Positions 9,364 to 18,613 are shown, counted from the stretch's first letter. The stretch: 64,000 bases of DNA from Bradyrhizobium guangzhouense (GCF_004114955.1 NZ_CP030054.1:744001-808000); one strand, 5' to 3'. Notes: a model not told the origin generated them from the sequence alone. Program-made: numbers and translations.

Positions 9364-9867
9364 TTAGCTATCGGTATCCGTCACCGCGCCGAGATTTTCA
9401 TGCAAACGGCGCAGCAGCCCGATCAGTATTTCCTGCTCATCCCTGGAAAGGCACGACAGCAGCCGCCGCTCGCGCCCAAGCGCCACGGCGATCACCTTGT
9501 CGTGGGTGGTGCGCCCCTTCGCTGTCAGGGAGATCGAATGGGTGCGGCCGTCATTCGGGTCGATGCGGATCGCGATCAGGCCTCGCTTCTCCATGGCGGC
9601 GAGCGTCCTGCTCACCGGCCCCTTGTCGAAGCCGATGACGTGGCAGATGCGGGCGGCCGGAATGCCTGGCTCGATTGCGAGCAGGGCAATGATGCGCCAC
9701 TCGGTGACGTTGACGCCGAACGCGGGCTGATAGAACGCGTTCGCGCTCTTGGACAATTTATTGGCGATGAAGGTGATCAGAGCCGGGATGTAGCGGTCGA
9801 GATCGAGCAGCGGCGCATCGCCTTCAGTCGCGGTGTTGTGTCTCGATTTGCTGGTCGGTGGCTGCAT
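9364..9867 (-). CDS. MarR-family transcriptional regulator
   Basis: The 167-residue protein has a winged helix-turn-helix: VTEWRIIALLAIEPGIPAARI and the recognition region GFDKGPVSRTLAAMEKRGLI, followed by the wing DPNDGRTHSISLT. MarR proteins are usually ligand-controlled repressors, often of aromatic acid genes. It is divergent from the P450 gene with 83 bp between starts, so it probably controls the P450 operon. I prefer ATG 9867 (MQPPTSK) because a start further upstream would push into that shared promoter. Confidence 0.85.
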   Translation of the reverse strand: MQPPTSKSRHNTATEGDAPLLDLDRYIPALITFIANKLSKSANAFYQPAFGVNVTEWRIIALLAIEPGIPAARICHVIGFDKGPVSRTLAAMEKRGLIAIRIDPNDGRTHSISLTAKGRTTHDKVIAVALGRERRLLSCLSRDEQEILIGLLRRLHENLGAVTDTDS

Positions 9868-9950
9868 CACGTCGGGGCTCGCTTCATGCGCTGCTCCAGA
9901 AATAAGGACATGCGCGAACGCTTCACAAGCCCAAATTTGCGAGGACTGCA

Positions 9951-11174
9951 ATGACTGTACCGAGCGCCTGTGCTTCGACCGCCGGTCCAATGGCCATTCC
10001 ACACCTTGACGTCGACCCCTTCGCGATCTCGTTCTTCGACGATCCCTATCCGACCCATGAAAGGCTGCGAGAGGCCGGCCCTGTCGTCTATCTCGATAAA
10101 TGGAACGTCTACGGCGTGGCGCGTTATGCCGAGGTCTATTCAGTCCTCAACGATCCCCAGACCTTCTGTTCCAGCCGCGGCGTCGGTCTTTCCGACTTCA
10201 AGAAGGAAAAGCCCTGGCGGCCGCCGAGCCTGATCCTGGAGGCCGATCCCCCCGCGCACACCCGCACCCGCGCCGTGCTGTCAAAGGTGCTGTCGCCCGC
10301 GACCATGAAGCGGATCCGCGACGGCTTCGCTTTGGCGGCCGAAGCCAAGATCGACGAGCTGCTGCAGCGGCGCAAATTCGATGCGGTCGCCGATCTCGCA
10401 GAGGCCTATCCGTTGTCTGTATTTCCGGATGCGCTCGGACTGAAGGCGGAAGGGCGCGAGCACCTGATTCCTTATGCTGGTCTCGTCTTCAATGCCTTCG
10501 GCCCGCCAAACGAGCTACGTCAGACCGCAATCGAGCGATCGGCGCCGCACCAGGCCTATGTCGCCGAGCAGTGCCAGCGACCGAATCTTAAGCCTGGCGG
10601 CTTTGGCGCCTGTATCCATGCGTTCTCCGACACTGGCGAGATCACGTCGGATGAGGCGCCGTTGCTCGTGCGCTCACTGCTGTCCGCAGGCCTCGACACC
10701 ACAGTCTATGGCATCGGAGCCGCTCTCTATTGCCTGGCACGCTTTCCGAAGGAATTCGCGCGGCTGCGGGCCGATCCGTCGCTGGCGCGCAACGCCTTCG
10801 AGGAAGCCGTTCGCTTCGAAAGCCCGGTGCAGACCTTCTTCCGCACCACGACGCGCGAGGTCGAGATCGGCGGCACGCGCGTCGGCGAGGGCGAGAAGGT
10901 CCTGATGTTCCTCGGCGCGGCGAACCGCGACCCGCGCCGCTGGATCGAGTCCGATCGCTACGACATCACCCGCAAGACTTCGGGCCATGTCGGCTTCGGC
11001 TCCGGCATTCACATGTGCGTTGGCCAGTTGGTAGCGCGGCTCGAAGGTGAGGTGGTGCTGTCCGCGATCGCGCGAAGGGTTGCATCGATCGAAATCTCCG
11101 GTCCCGTCGAGCGCCGCTACAACAACACGCTGCGCGGGCTAGAGAGCCTGCCGATATCCATCACCCCGGCCTGA
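9951..11174 (+). CDS. Cytochrome P450, CYP199A-like (para-substituted benzoate oxidase)
   Basis: The 407-residue soluble P450 shows the I-helix acid-alcohol pair in SAGLDTTV, the K-helix ExxR (EEAVRFES), and the haem loop FGSGIHMCVG with the thiolate at about Cys356. The sequence from YLDKWNVYGVARY through DFKKEKPWRPPS matches my memory of CYP199A2 and CYP199A4 of Rhodopseudomonas, enzymes that demethylate or hydroxylate 4-methoxybenzoate and related acids. The next gene would encode its ferredoxin, as in Rhodopseudomonas, but is frameshifted here. A GAGGA sequence precedes the ATG. The substrate is inferred from family resemblance. Confidence 0.9.
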   Translation: MTVPSACASTAGPMAIPHLDVDPFAISFFDDPYPTHERLREAGPVVYLDKWNVYGVARYAEVYSVLNDPQTFCSSRGVGLSDFKKEKPWRPPSLILEADPPAHTRTRAVLSKVLSPATMKRIRDGFALAAEAKIDELLQRRKFDAVADLAEAYPLSVFPDALGLKAEGREHLIPYAGLVFNAFGPPNELRQTAIERSAPHQAYVAEQCQRPNLKPGGFGACIHAFSDTGEITSDEAPLLVRSLLSAGLDTTVYGIGAALYCLARFPKEFARLRADPSLARNAFEEAVRFESPVQTFFRTTTREVEIGGTRVGEGEKVLMFLGAANRDPRRWIESDRYDITRKTSGHVGFGSGIHMCVGQLVARLEGEVVLSAIARRVASIEISGPVERRYNNTLRGLESLPISITPA

Positions 11175-11186
11175 CGAGGACCTTTG

Positions 11187-11511
11187 ATGCCAGCCATTAC
11201 TTTCGTTCATTCCAACGGCAATAGCGATCACCTCGACGCCAGCGACGGGGAGAGTGCGATGCAGGCGGCAACCCGCTACGGCCTCGACGGCATCCTCGCC
11301 GAGTGCGGCGGCAACGCCATGTGCGCGACCTGCCATGTCTATGTCGACGACGCCCTGGCTGGCGCGATTGCCGGCCGTCCGCGACGACGAGGACGCGCTG
11401 CTCGATGGCACCGCCGCGGAGCGGCGGCCGACGAGCCGGCTGTCCTGCCAGATCAGGATCACGTCTGAGCTCGACGGTCTCGTGCTGCGTCTGCCGGAGC
11501 GGCAGGTCTAG
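11187..11511 (+). pseudogene. [2Fe-2S] ferredoxin (palustrisredoxin-like), frameshifted
   Basis: The reading from ATG 11187 gives a vertebrate/putidaredoxin-type ferredoxin with C-x5-C-x2-C (CGGNAMCATC) and then HVYVDDA. After that the sequence continues naturally only in the next frame: LARLPAVRDDEDALLDG...RLSCQI...LRLPERQV, ending at 11511. The shift fits one extra C in the CCC run at 11353-11355. Read as it stands, the protein loses the fourth cluster cysteine (SCQI). The gene is nine bases from the P450 stop and should supply it with electrons. It is either a real mutation or a sequencing error in a homopolymer. Confidence 0.85.
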
Positions 11512-11561
11512 GTTCCAGTTTTCGGCAACGACCGACTCGCGGGAGTGAGGGAGGACAAAGA

Positions 11562-12773
11562 ATGAAGCACCTGGGGTGGACCATTGCGCTTGCCGCAAGC
11601 TTTTGGGTCGGCGCCGCGAACGCGGAGATTTCGGATGGCGTCGTGCGTATCGGCGTGCTCAACGACATCTCCGGCATATTCCAAGACACCAACGGCATGG
11701 GCTCGGTCGAAGCCGCACGCATGGCGGCGGAAGATTTCGCCGGCGGCGGCAAGGACGTCAAGGTTGAAATCGTCTACGCCGATCATCAGAACAAGGCGGA
11801 CGTCGGCTCGGCCATTGCGCGAAAATGGCTCGATGTTGAAGGTGTCGATGCCATCGTCGACGTGCCGAACTCGGCGGTGGGCCTTTCCATCAACAATGTG
11901 CTACGCGACAGCCGGATGACGTTCCTGGCGTCCTCCACCGCGAGCGCCGACCTAACCGGCAAGGCCTGCTCGCCCAACACCATCCAATGGGTCAACGACA
12001 CCTGGGCGACCGGCAACACCACGGCGGCGGCAATGATGTCGCACGGCGGCAAGGAGTGGTACTTCCTCACCGTCGATTACGCGCTCGGTAAAGGCATCGA
12101 GGCGGAAGCGCAGAAATATATCGAGGCGCATGGCGGCAAGGTGATCGGCTCCTCCAAGCATCCACTCGGCACTTCTGACTTCGCCTCCTTCCTGCTTCAG
12201 GCGCAGGGCTCGAAAGCCCAGGTGATCGGGCTTGCCAATGCAGGCGGCGACACCATCAACGCGGTGAAGCAGGCGGCTGAGTTCGGTATCCAGCAGAGCG
12301 GACAGAAGCTCGTTGCCTTCCTCCTCTTCATCAACGACGTCCACGGAATGGGATTGAAGGTCGCTCAAGGACTGCAACTCATGGAGGCTTTTTACTGGGA
12401 CATGAACGACGACACCCGTGCCTTCGCCAAACGCTTTGCGGCACGCCCCGGCATGAACGGCAAAATGCCGAGCGGCAATCAAGCCGGCGTCTACGCCTCC
12501 ACGCTCGCCTACCTCAACGCGGTCGCCGCTACTGGCAGCGACAACGCCAAGGACGTCGTGCCGCAGATGAAGACGTTCAAAGGCCACGATAGGCTTTTCG
12601 GCGATACCGCGATCCGTCAGGATGGCCGCGTCGTGCATCCGATGTACCTGTTCGAGGTCAAGAAGCCGGAGGAGACGAAATATCCGTACGATTATTACAA
12701 GCTTGTTTCGACGATCCCGGCAGACCAGGCGTTCCGGCCAATGGTGGAGGGCGGCTGTGCGTTGGTGAAGTAG
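11562..12773 (+). CDS. ABC transporter substrate-binding protein, branched-chain amino acid/aromatic type
   Basis: The 403-residue product has a Sec signal peptide ending near GAANA and the peripla_BP_6 fold (VRIGVLNDISGIFQDTNG, then LASSTASADLTG). Proteins of this class in Rhodopseudomonas and Bradyrhizobium often bind aromatic acids. It lies 50 bp after the ferredoxin gene, which suggests uptake of the P450 substrate. No permease or ATPase gene is adjacent, so it must share a transporter encoded elsewhere. Confidence 0.87.
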   Translation: MKHLGWTIALAASFWVGAANAEISDGVVRIGVLNDISGIFQDTNGMGSVEAARMAAEDFAGGGKDVKVEIVYADHQNKADVGSAIARKWLDVEGVDAIVDVPNSAVGLSINNVLRDSRMTFLASSTASADLTGKACSPNTIQWVNDTWATGNTTAAAMMSHGGKEWYFLTVDYALGKGIEAEAQKYIEAHGGKVIGSSKHPLGTSDFASFLLQAQGSKAQVIGLANAGGDTINAVKQAAEFGIQQSGQKLVAFLLFINDVHGMGLKVAQGLQLMEAFYWDMNDDTRAFAKRFAARPGMNGKMPSGNQAGVYASTLAYLNAVAATGSDNAKDVVPQMKTFKGHDRLFGDTAIRQDGRVVHPMYLFEVKKPEETKYPYDYYKLVSTIPADQAFRPMVEGGCALVK

Positions 12774-13034
12774 GGAGCGCTGCCGAGTAACCAGGACATT
12801 GGCACGCTTCACGTTTTGGTGCGGCGTTTCCAGCCTGCAGGAAGTACCTGCGAACTGGCTGGTTGGTAGCGGCCGGGGTTGCGATTTCGCTGTCCGGGCT
12901 GCGCCGCGAGCCATGATCTCAAGAGCGCATATCCGTGACTCCGCCCGGTGTCCTTATCTCAAGAGTTCACCTGGCTCTGCGGTTGTTCTGGCGTGAAGAC
13001 GCCGCAGCAAGCTTTAACAGAGGCAGAAACGCGC

Positions 13035-13700
13035 TCAATTGGCGCAGCGCGCTTCCAGCGCGTCGACAAAGGAACGGTCCCAGCGGCCCTCGCGAATGGC
13101 CTGCATCGTCGCCTCCTCCTTCTGATGTTGAGCCATCGCCTTCTCGATCACGCTTGCGGCAAGACCGGGCGGGAAGGCGAGAAGTCCATCTTGGTCCCCG
13201 ACGATCACGTCTCCCGGATTGACCACCATACCGCCGACCGTGATCGGCACGTTGATCTCCCCTGGACCGTCCTTGTAGGGGCCGCGGTGGTTCACGCCGC
13301 GGGCATAAACGGGAAAAGCTCGTGCGCCGATTTCGGCCGCGTCCCGAATGGCGCCATCGAGCACCATGCCGGCGAGACCCAGCGAAGCGGCGGCGAAGGT
13401 CATGATGCCACCGACCAGAGCGTTGGTAGTGTCTCCGCCGGCATCGACCACCATGACGTCTCCGGGCCGGCAGAAATCATAGGCGCGCAGAATGGCGAGG
13501 TTGTCCCCGCCACGCGTCTTCACGGTCACCGCCGTGCCGGCCATGGGGGCGGGCGAATGGTAGGCGCGAAGACCGATGCTGCCGCAGTTGCGGTGCAGTT
13601 GATCGCTCAGCAGCGCCACCGCGATGCTCCGCAGCTTGGCGACGGTGGACGGGTCGACCTGGGGAGCGGAGGGGTTTCTGACGATTCCGGGATTGGTCAT
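13035..13700 (-). CDS. RraA-family aldolase, 4-hydroxy-4-methyl-2-oxoglutarate aldolase-like
   Basis: The 221-residue product has the RraA/HMG aldolase fold. Visible is G-x20-R-D-x2-E (GG of LVGGIM to IRDAAE), the motif that separates metal-dependent pyruvate aldolases from the RNase regulator RraA. Such aldolases cleave 4-hydroxy-4-methyl-2-oxoglutarate to two pyruvates or 4-carboxy-4-hydroxy-2-oxoadipate to pyruvate and oxaloacetate, and may decarboxylate oxaloacetate. It is 26 bp downstream of the aminotransferase gene on the same strand, so the two probably act in series on a keto acid. Confidence 0.85.
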   Translation of the reverse strand: MTNPGIVRNPSAPQVDPSTVAKLRSIAVALLSDQLHRNCGSIGLRAYHSPAPMAGTAVTVKTRGGDNLAILRAYDFCRPGDVMVVDAGGDTTNALVGGIMTFAAASLGLAGMVLDGAIRDAAEIGARAFPVYARGVNHRGPYKDGPGEINVPITVGGMVVNPGDVIVGDQDGLLAFPPGLAASVIEKAMAQHQKEEATMQAIREGRWDRSFVDALEARCAN

Positions 13701-13726
13701 GGAGGATGCTTTCGATCAATTTCAGG

Positions 13727-14935
13727 TTAGTGCAGCTCGGCAACTGCACGGGCGATGCGATCCGTGCCTTCGTCGAGCGCCGCTTGCGATGTCGCGATCG
13801 AGGCACGGAAGAATGGCGACAGACCGTAGGCGGTGCCCTGGACGACGGCCACGCCGGCCGCCTCCAACAAGTACATCACGACGTCACTGTCGCTCTCGAG
13901 GCGAGTCCCGGCCGGCGTTGTCCGGCCGATCAGGCCTGCACAATTGACGTAGAGATAAAACGCTCCGTCGGGCGGCCGGCAACTCAGCCCGGGGATCGCG
14001 TTGATACGCGCGAGCGTGCGATCGCGACGCGCCCGATAAGTCGCAACGGTCTCGCCAACGAAGCTCTGGTCGCCGGTGAGCGCCGCGACCGCCGCCGCCT
14101 GGCTGATCGAGCAGGCATTGCCCGAGGCCTGCGACAGCAGCGTATTCAGCGCGCCGACGAGGTCCGCGGGGCCGGCGATCCAGCCGATGCGCCAGCCGGT
14201 CATCGCATAGGTCTTGGATACGCCGTTGATGGCGAGGACGCGCTCACGCAGCTCGGGTGCTGCGTTGAGCAGATGCGGCGTACTCTCGCCGTCGAAACGG
14301 ATGTGTTCGTAGATGTCGTCGGTCATGACCAGCACATGCGGATGGCGGGCGAGAACCTCGGCAATCCCGCGATATTCCGCTGCGGAATAGCTTGCGCCGG
14401 TCGGGTTCGATGGCGAGTTGATCAACAGCCAGCGCGTCTTCTCCGAGATCGCCGCCTCCAGCTGGGCCGGCGAGATCTTGAAGCTCTGGCTTTCCGGACA
14501 GGCCACGATCTTAGGTATTCCTTCGCAGGCGAGCACCATGTCCGGATAGGACACCCAATAGGGCGCTGGGATGATCACCTCGTCGCCGGCCTCGAGGGTC
14601 GCTTCGAGCGCGCTGTAAATGGCGCTCTTGGCGCCGTTGGTGACGACGATCTCCGCGGGATCGTAGACGAGGCCGTTTTCGCGCTTCAGCTTGGCGACGA
14701 TCGCCTGGCGCAGCTCCAGCGTGCCGGCAAGCACCGTGTACCGCGTCTCTCCCTTCTCCATCGCCCAGACGGCGGCAGTGCGAATATGCGCGGGCGTGTC
14801 GAAATCCGGCTCGCCGACCACAAGGCTGACGATGCTCTTGCCCTCGCGCTTGAGCGCGCTCGCCCGATCCGCAGCCGCCGTGCTGGGCGAAGGCTTGATG
14901 CGTCTGACGCGCGCGGAAATACGAGAACGGTTCAT
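13727..14935 (-). CDS. Class I/II pyridoxal-phosphate aminotransferase (aspartate aminotransferase-like)
   Basis: The 402-residue enzyme shows the fold type I pattern: VVGEPDFDTP, TNGAKSAIYSAL at the phosphate site, SPSNPTGA, DDIYEH, the PLP lysine in NGVSKTYAMTGWRIGW, and a C-terminal arginine in FFRASIA. It resembles bacterial AspC of the I-gamma type. It is transcribed away from the Nac-like regulator and has in front of it a promoter identical in layout to those of the pxp and transporter operons. The substrate is probably an acidic amino acid; exact specificity cannot be read. Confidence 0.9.
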   Translation of the reverse strand: MNRSRISARVRRIKPSPSTAAADRASALKREGKSIVSLVVGEPDFDTPAHIRTAAVWAMEKGETRYTVLAGTLELRQAIVAKLKRENGLVYDPAEIVVTNGAKSAIYSALEATLEAGDEVIIPAPYWVSYPDMVLACEGIPKIVACPESQSFKISPAQLEAAISEKTRWLLINSPSNPTGASYSAAEYRGIAEVLARHPHVLVMTDDIYEHIRFDGESTPHLLNAAPELRERVLAINGVSKTYAMTGWRIGWIAGPADLVGALNTLLSQASGNACSISQAAAVAALTGDQSFVGETVATYRARRDRTLARINAIPGLSCRPPDGAFYLYVNCAGLIGRTTPAGTRLESDSDVVMYLLEAAGVAVVQGTAYGLSPFFRASIATSQAALDEGTDRIARAVAELH

Positions 14936-14964
14936 GGCAATTGACCCCGGTCTGGAGAGGTGCG

Positions 14965-15029
14965 ACGCTAAAGACAGCCGCCGGCGCTGACCAACACGAG
15001 TTCAATCTGGCCTGATAGGCATATCTTAT
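14965..15029 (-). promoter_or_regulatory. Nac-type operator and promoter P1 (aminotransferase operon)
   Basis: On the minus strand the order is ATAAGATATGCCTAT (15029-15015, ATA-N9-TAT), 20 bp, TTGGTC (14994-14989), 18 bp, TAGCGT (14970-14965). The operator centre is about 64 bp before the expected start, the known position for Nac activation. The same layout recurs at 16043-16107 and 20803-20867. Confidence 0.75.
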
Positions 15030-15107
15030 GGTTGGATTCCTCCTCGGCGCCCCGTTGAATGCCGCGCAGCCGGGAAGGCCGCTGCGCCGATCGATCCGAG
15101 GGACAAG

Positions 15108-16046
15108 GTGAATCTGAGGCGTCTTCAGTATTTCGTGAAGATCGTCGACGTCGGCAGCCTGACGCAGGCCGCCGATGTGCTCCATGTCGCGCAGCCGGCG
15201 CTCAGCCAGCAGCTCGCGACCTTGGAGGGCGAGGTCCGCCAGCAGCTCCTGGTGCGCACCAAAAGCGGCGTCGTGCCCACGGAAGCGGGCAAGGTGCTGT
15301 ATCGCCACGCGCAGCTCATCTTGCGTCAATGCGAGCAGGCGCGCGCCGATATGAGCGCGGCGGCCAAGAGCATCTCCGGTGCGGTCGCCGTCGGACTTGC
15401 GCCTGGAACGGCCGCGGCCGGACTCGCGCTGCCGCTGCTGCGGACCGTGCGCGCCCGCCACCCTGGCATCCTGCTCTACCTCAACGAGACCTACGGAACG
15501 ACGCTCTCGGAGCTCGTCATGAACGGCCGGATGGATCTCGCCGTGCTCTACGGCGGCAAGACGGCCGTTCATGGCCTCTCGTTCGTGCCGCTGCTGCGCG
15601 AACAGCTCTACGTGGTCGGCCCCGCCAGCATGATGGCCCCGCCGGGCGAGATCAGCGTGCCAGCGCTGGCCGACATGGATCTCTATCTCGCCCGTCCCTA
15701 CAACGTCGTGCGCAAGATGGTGAACGAAGCCTTTGCGGCGATCGGTCAGGCGCCGAAGGTCGTCGCGGAAATCGAATCGGCGAGCACATTGACGGCGGTG
15801 ATCGCCGACGGGCTCGGCGCGACGATCCTGCCGGAATCGATGGCCCGACAGGTGGCGGGCTCCTGCGGCGGCTGGCAGTCCCGCATCGTCGATCCGATCA
15901 TCGAGGCGCCGTTGGCATTGTGCCAGTCCGATCATTTGCCGCTATCGGAGCCGGCCCAGGCCATCAAGGAAATCCTGCTCGAGCTCGTTGCTGGGCTGCC
16001 TGGCAATCTCGTCGTCGCCGAGGAGCGGGCGCAGAAAGCGTCATAG
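15108..16046 (+). CDS. LysR-family regulator, Nac-like
   Basis: The 312-residue protein begins MNLRRLQYFVKIVDVGSLTQ and has the LysR helix-turn-helix (LTQAADVLHVAQPALSQQLATLE). This start and the segment QLLVRTKSGVVPTEAGKVLY closely resemble enterobacterial Nac, the nitrogen assimilation control protein. It starts with GTG at 15108. It lies between the aminotransferase and biotin carrier operons, and ATA-N9-TAT sites with the known Nac spacing occur before three operons of this locus. I infer that it is their local activator. Whether it responds to nitrogen supply or to a substrate is not visible. Confidence 0.88.
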   Translation: MNLRRLQYFVKIVDVGSLTQAADVLHVAQPALSQQLATLEGEVRQQLLVRTKSGVVPTEAGKVLYRHAQLILRQCEQARADMSAAAKSISGAVAVGLAPGTAAAGLALPLLRTVRARHPGILLYLNETYGTTLSELVMNGRMDLAVLYGGKTAVHGLSFVPLLREQLYVVGPASMMAPPGEISVPALADMDLYLARPYNVVRKMVNEAFAAIGQAPKVVAEIESASTLTAVIADGLGATILPESMARQVAGSCGGWQSRIVDPIIEAPLALCQSDHLPLSEPAQAIKEILLELVAGLPGNLVVAEERAQKAS

Positions 16047-16107
16047 CGCTCTCTTATATGGGCAAAGCCAAACCGTCTTGGTCGGGGAAGACCGCCAGCG
16101 GTAGCGT
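16043..16107 (+). promoter_or_regulatory. Nac-type operator and promoter P2 (biotin carboxylase-pxp operon)
   Basis: ATAGCGCTCTCTTAT at 16043-16057 (ATA-N9-TAT), then 20 bp, TTGGTC at 16078-16083, 18 bp, and TAGCGT at 16102-16107. The -35 and -10 hexamers are identical to those of P1. It precedes the carrier protein gene by about 50 bp and overlaps the end of the regulator gene by four bases. Confidence 0.75.
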
Positions 16108-16159
16108 TCGTCGGTAGGTAGCGACGCCGCGGGCGCCGACCTCGACGAACGGCCGGAGC

Positions 16160-16600
16160 ATGGATCTCGATCGTATCAAGTCACTGATTGACGCCATGGC
16201 GGCTTCCGATCTGGCCGAGATGGAGTTCAGCCAGGGCGGCATGTCATTGCGGCTGGTGCGCCGACCGCAGCCGACCGAATCGCGGCCGGCGGTGCCAGTG
16301 GTCGCCGCCACGGCGCGCCCCCCGAGCCGTCCCGAGCCTGCGCAACCGGCACCGGTCAACGCCGCGGCGGATGGCGTCGTCGCGCCGCTGTTTGGCGTTG
16401 CCTATCTGCAGCCCGATCCTGACGCGCCGCCCTTCGTCACGGTGGCCCAGGCGATCACCGCCGGCACGACATTGTGCGTCATCGAAGCCATGAAGATGTT
16501 TCACGAGGTCCGTGCCGATCGGGACGGCGCCGTGATCGCAATTCTCGTCTCCACCGGGCAGGAGGTCGAGGCCGGGCAAGAACTGATGCGGATCAGGTAG
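16160..16600 (+). CDS. Biotin carboxyl carrier protein
   Basis: The 146-residue product has a variable N-terminal part, a Pro/Ala-rich linker at about residues 35-70 and a biotinyl domain with the canonical EAMKM (IEAMKMFHEV), whose lysine is biotinylated. It resembles AccB but sits with a biotin carboxylase, KipI/KipA homologues and a LamB/YcsF protein rather than with AccA or AccD. It therefore probably serves a dedicated carboxylase, not fatty acid synthesis. It is four bases from the next gene. Confidence 0.9.
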   Translation: MDLDRIKSLIDAMAASDLAEMEFSQGGMSLRLVRRPQPTESRPAVPVVAATARPPSRPEPAQPAPVNAAADGVVAPLFGVAYLQPDPDAPPFVTVAQAITAGTTLCVIEAMKMFHEVRADRDGAVIAILVSTGQEVEAGQELMRIR

Positions 16601-16604
16601 GCAC

Positions 16605-17957
16605 ATGTTCGGCTCGGTCCTCATAGCCAACCGGGGCGAGATCGCGCTGCGCATCCAGCGTGGTTGCCGGCGGCTCGGGCTGCGCACCATCGTCGTCCAT
16701 TCGGAGGCCGATCGCGATGCGCCCTACGTGCATCATGCCGACGAGGCCATCTGCATCGGGCCGGCCGCGGCAGCGCAGAGCTATCTCAACCAGACGGCGT
16801 TGCTGTTCGCCGCCGAGGTCAGCGGAGCGGAGGCGATCCATCCGGGCTACGGGTTCCTGTCCGAGAACCCTGGCTTCGCCGAGCAGGTCGAAGCTGCCGG
16901 CCTGACCTTCATCGGCCCGACGGCCGCGGTGATGCGCGTCATGGGCGACAAGGTCGCGGCCAAGCGGGCGATGCGCGCCGCCGGCGTTCCCTGCGTACCC
17001 GGTCCGGATGCGGCGCTCGGCGACGACCTCGATCTCGCGCGCGCAACCGCGCGGCAGATCGGCTACCCCGTGATCCTGAAAGCGGCGGGCGGCGGCGGTG
17101 GACGCGGCATGCGCATGGTGGAGAGCGAGGCTGGCCTCATCGATGCGATCGCCGTGACGCGGGAAGAGGCGCGGCGCGGCTTCGCCAACAGCGCGATCTA
17201 CATCGAGAAATTCCTGCGCCGGCCGCGACATGTCGAGATCCAGGTGATTGCCGATACCCATGGCAATGCCGTCTGGCTCGGCAGCCGCGATTGCTCGCTG
17301 CAGCGACGGCACCAGAAGGTGCTGGAGGAGGCGCCGGCACCGGGACTGGACCAGGACGTGCTGGCGCAGATCGGCGAGCGCTGCGCGGAGGCCTGCCGGC
17401 AGCTCGAATACCGCGGCGTCGGCACGTTCGAGTTCCTCGTCGAGGATGACGCGTTCTACTTCATCGAGATGAATACGCGCCTGCAGGTCGAACACCCCGT
17501 CACCGAGATGACCGCTGGGATCGATATCGTCGAGGCGCAGATTCGTGTGGCTCAGGGCGAGGCGCTGCCGTTCGCGCAAGCCGACATCGTCTGCCGCGGT
17601 CATGCCTTCGAATGCCGGATCAACGCCGAAGATCCCGACACGTTCGTGCCGTCCCCCGGTGTGATCACCGCCTGGGAGCTCCCCGGCGGCCCCGGCGTGC
17701 GCATCGATAGCCATGCCAGCAGCGGATATCGCGTGCCGCCATATTACGACTCGCTGATCGGCAAGCTCGTCGTGCACGGCGCGAATCGCGCCGAGGCCCT
17801 GGACCGGCTGCGCATCGCCCTCGACGAAATGCGCGTGGAAGGAATCGCGACCAACCTGCCGCTGCACCGGCGGCTCGTCAGGGATGCCGCGTTCATCAGG
17901 GGCGGCGTCAGCATTCACCATCTCGAGCAGCAGTTGTGCGGGAGCGGCAAGGCATGA
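16605..17957 (+). CDS. Biotin carboxylase (AccC-like)
   Basis: The 450-residue enzyme carries the ATP-grasp biotin carboxylase domains: N-terminal VLIANRGEIALRI, AIHPGYGFLSEN, the glycine-rich ATP lid AAGGGGGRGM, HVEIQV, and the C-terminal FIEMNTRLQVEHPVTE catalytic segment. It carboxylates biotin on the carrier with ATP and bicarbonate. The final TGA overlaps the next ATG. No accA or accD gene lies near, so the acceptor is probably the KipI/KipA-type pair encoded next. Confidence 0.93.
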   Translation: MFGSVLIANRGEIALRIQRGCRRLGLRTIVVHSEADRDAPYVHHADEAICIGPAAAAQSYLNQTALLFAAEVSGAEAIHPGYGFLSENPGFAEQVEAAGLTFIGPTAAVMRVMGDKVAAKRAMRAAGVPCVPGPDAALGDDLDLARATARQIGYPVILKAAGGGGGRGMRMVESEAGLIDAIAVTREEARRGFANSAIYIEKFLRRPRHVEIQVIADTHGNAVWLGSRDCSLQRRHQKVLEEAPAPGLDQDVLAQIGERCAEACRQLEYRGVGTFEFLVEDDAFYFIEMNTRLQVEHPVTEMTAGIDIVEAQIRVAQGEALPFAQADIVCRGHAFECRINAEDPDTFVPSPGVITAWELPGGPGVRIDSHASSGYRVPPYYDSLIGKLVVHGANRAEALDRLRIALDEMRVEGIATNLPLHRRLVRDAAFIRGGVSIHHLEQQLCGSGKA

Positions 17958-18613
17958 CGACGGACCTGCCACAACTCAGCCTGCTGGGAACGACCGCGCT
18001 GCTGTTCGAAGCTCCGGGCGAGACCTCGCTGACGACGCAGTGCCGCATCTGGGCCCTGGCGCTGGAGGCGGGCCGTCTGCCCGGCGTTCGGGAGGCCGTG
18101 CCGGGCATGAACAACCTCATGATCGCTTTCGCCGAGCCGCCGCGGCACCGGGGACAAATCGAGCACAGACTGATCGAGCTGTGGCACGCCCTCGAGCCGC
18201 TTCCTGTCGCCGGGCGCTGCCTTGATCTGCCGGTGGTCTATGGCGGCGACGGCGGCCCGCACATGGCCGATGTCGTGGCCCACACCGGATTGAGCGTCGA
18301 CGATATCGTCGCGATCCACAGCGCACCGACTTACACCGTCTACGCCCTCGGCAGCCATCCCGGGTACTGCTATCTCGGTGGCATGGACCAGCGCATCGCG
18401 ACGCCGCGGCGCAAGGTGCCGGTGCTGCGCATCCCACGCGGCGCCGTCTCCATCGGCGGCAGTCAGACCGGCGTCTCTGCCTCCGATGGGCCGAGCGGCT
18501 GGAATACGATCGGCAGCACCGAGGTCGCATTCTTCGATGTCGAGCGCACGCCGCCAGCGCTGCTGCAGCCCGGTGACTGCATCCGCTTCAAAACCATCCG
18601 GGTGCTGCGATGA
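17954..18613 (+). CDS. pxpB: 5-oxoprolinase subunit B / KipI-like (AHS1 domain)
   Basis: The 219-residue protein is an AHS1/KipI-domain protein: MTTDLPQLSLLGTTALLFE, LPVVYGGDGGPHMADV, and the region YALGSHPGYCYLGGMD with RRKVPVLRIPRGAVSIGGSQTG. In PxpABC this subunit works with PxpC to phosphorylate 5-oxoproline. The same domain forms half of the carboxyltransferase of urea carboxylase. ATGA overlaps at both ends support a stoichiometric complex with its neighbours. The earlier start at 17936 is less likely because it overlaps the carboxylase gene further. Confidence 0.88.
   Translation: MTTDLPQLSLLGTTALLFEAPGETSLTTQCRIWALALEAGRLPGVREAVPGMNNLMIAFAEPPRHRGQIEHRLIELWHALEPLPVAGRCLDLPVVYGGDGGPHMADVVAHTGLSVDDIVAIHSAPTYTVYALGSHPGYCYLGGMDQRIATPRRKVPVLRIPRGAVSIGGSQTGVSASDGPSGWNTIGSTEVAFFDVERTPPALLQPGDCIRFKTIRVLR

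Noticed and set aside
9058..9954. 298-codon plus-strand frame opposite marR
   Set aside because: Arginine-rich, no domain; the minus-strand MarR protein has a clear winged helix-turn-helix.
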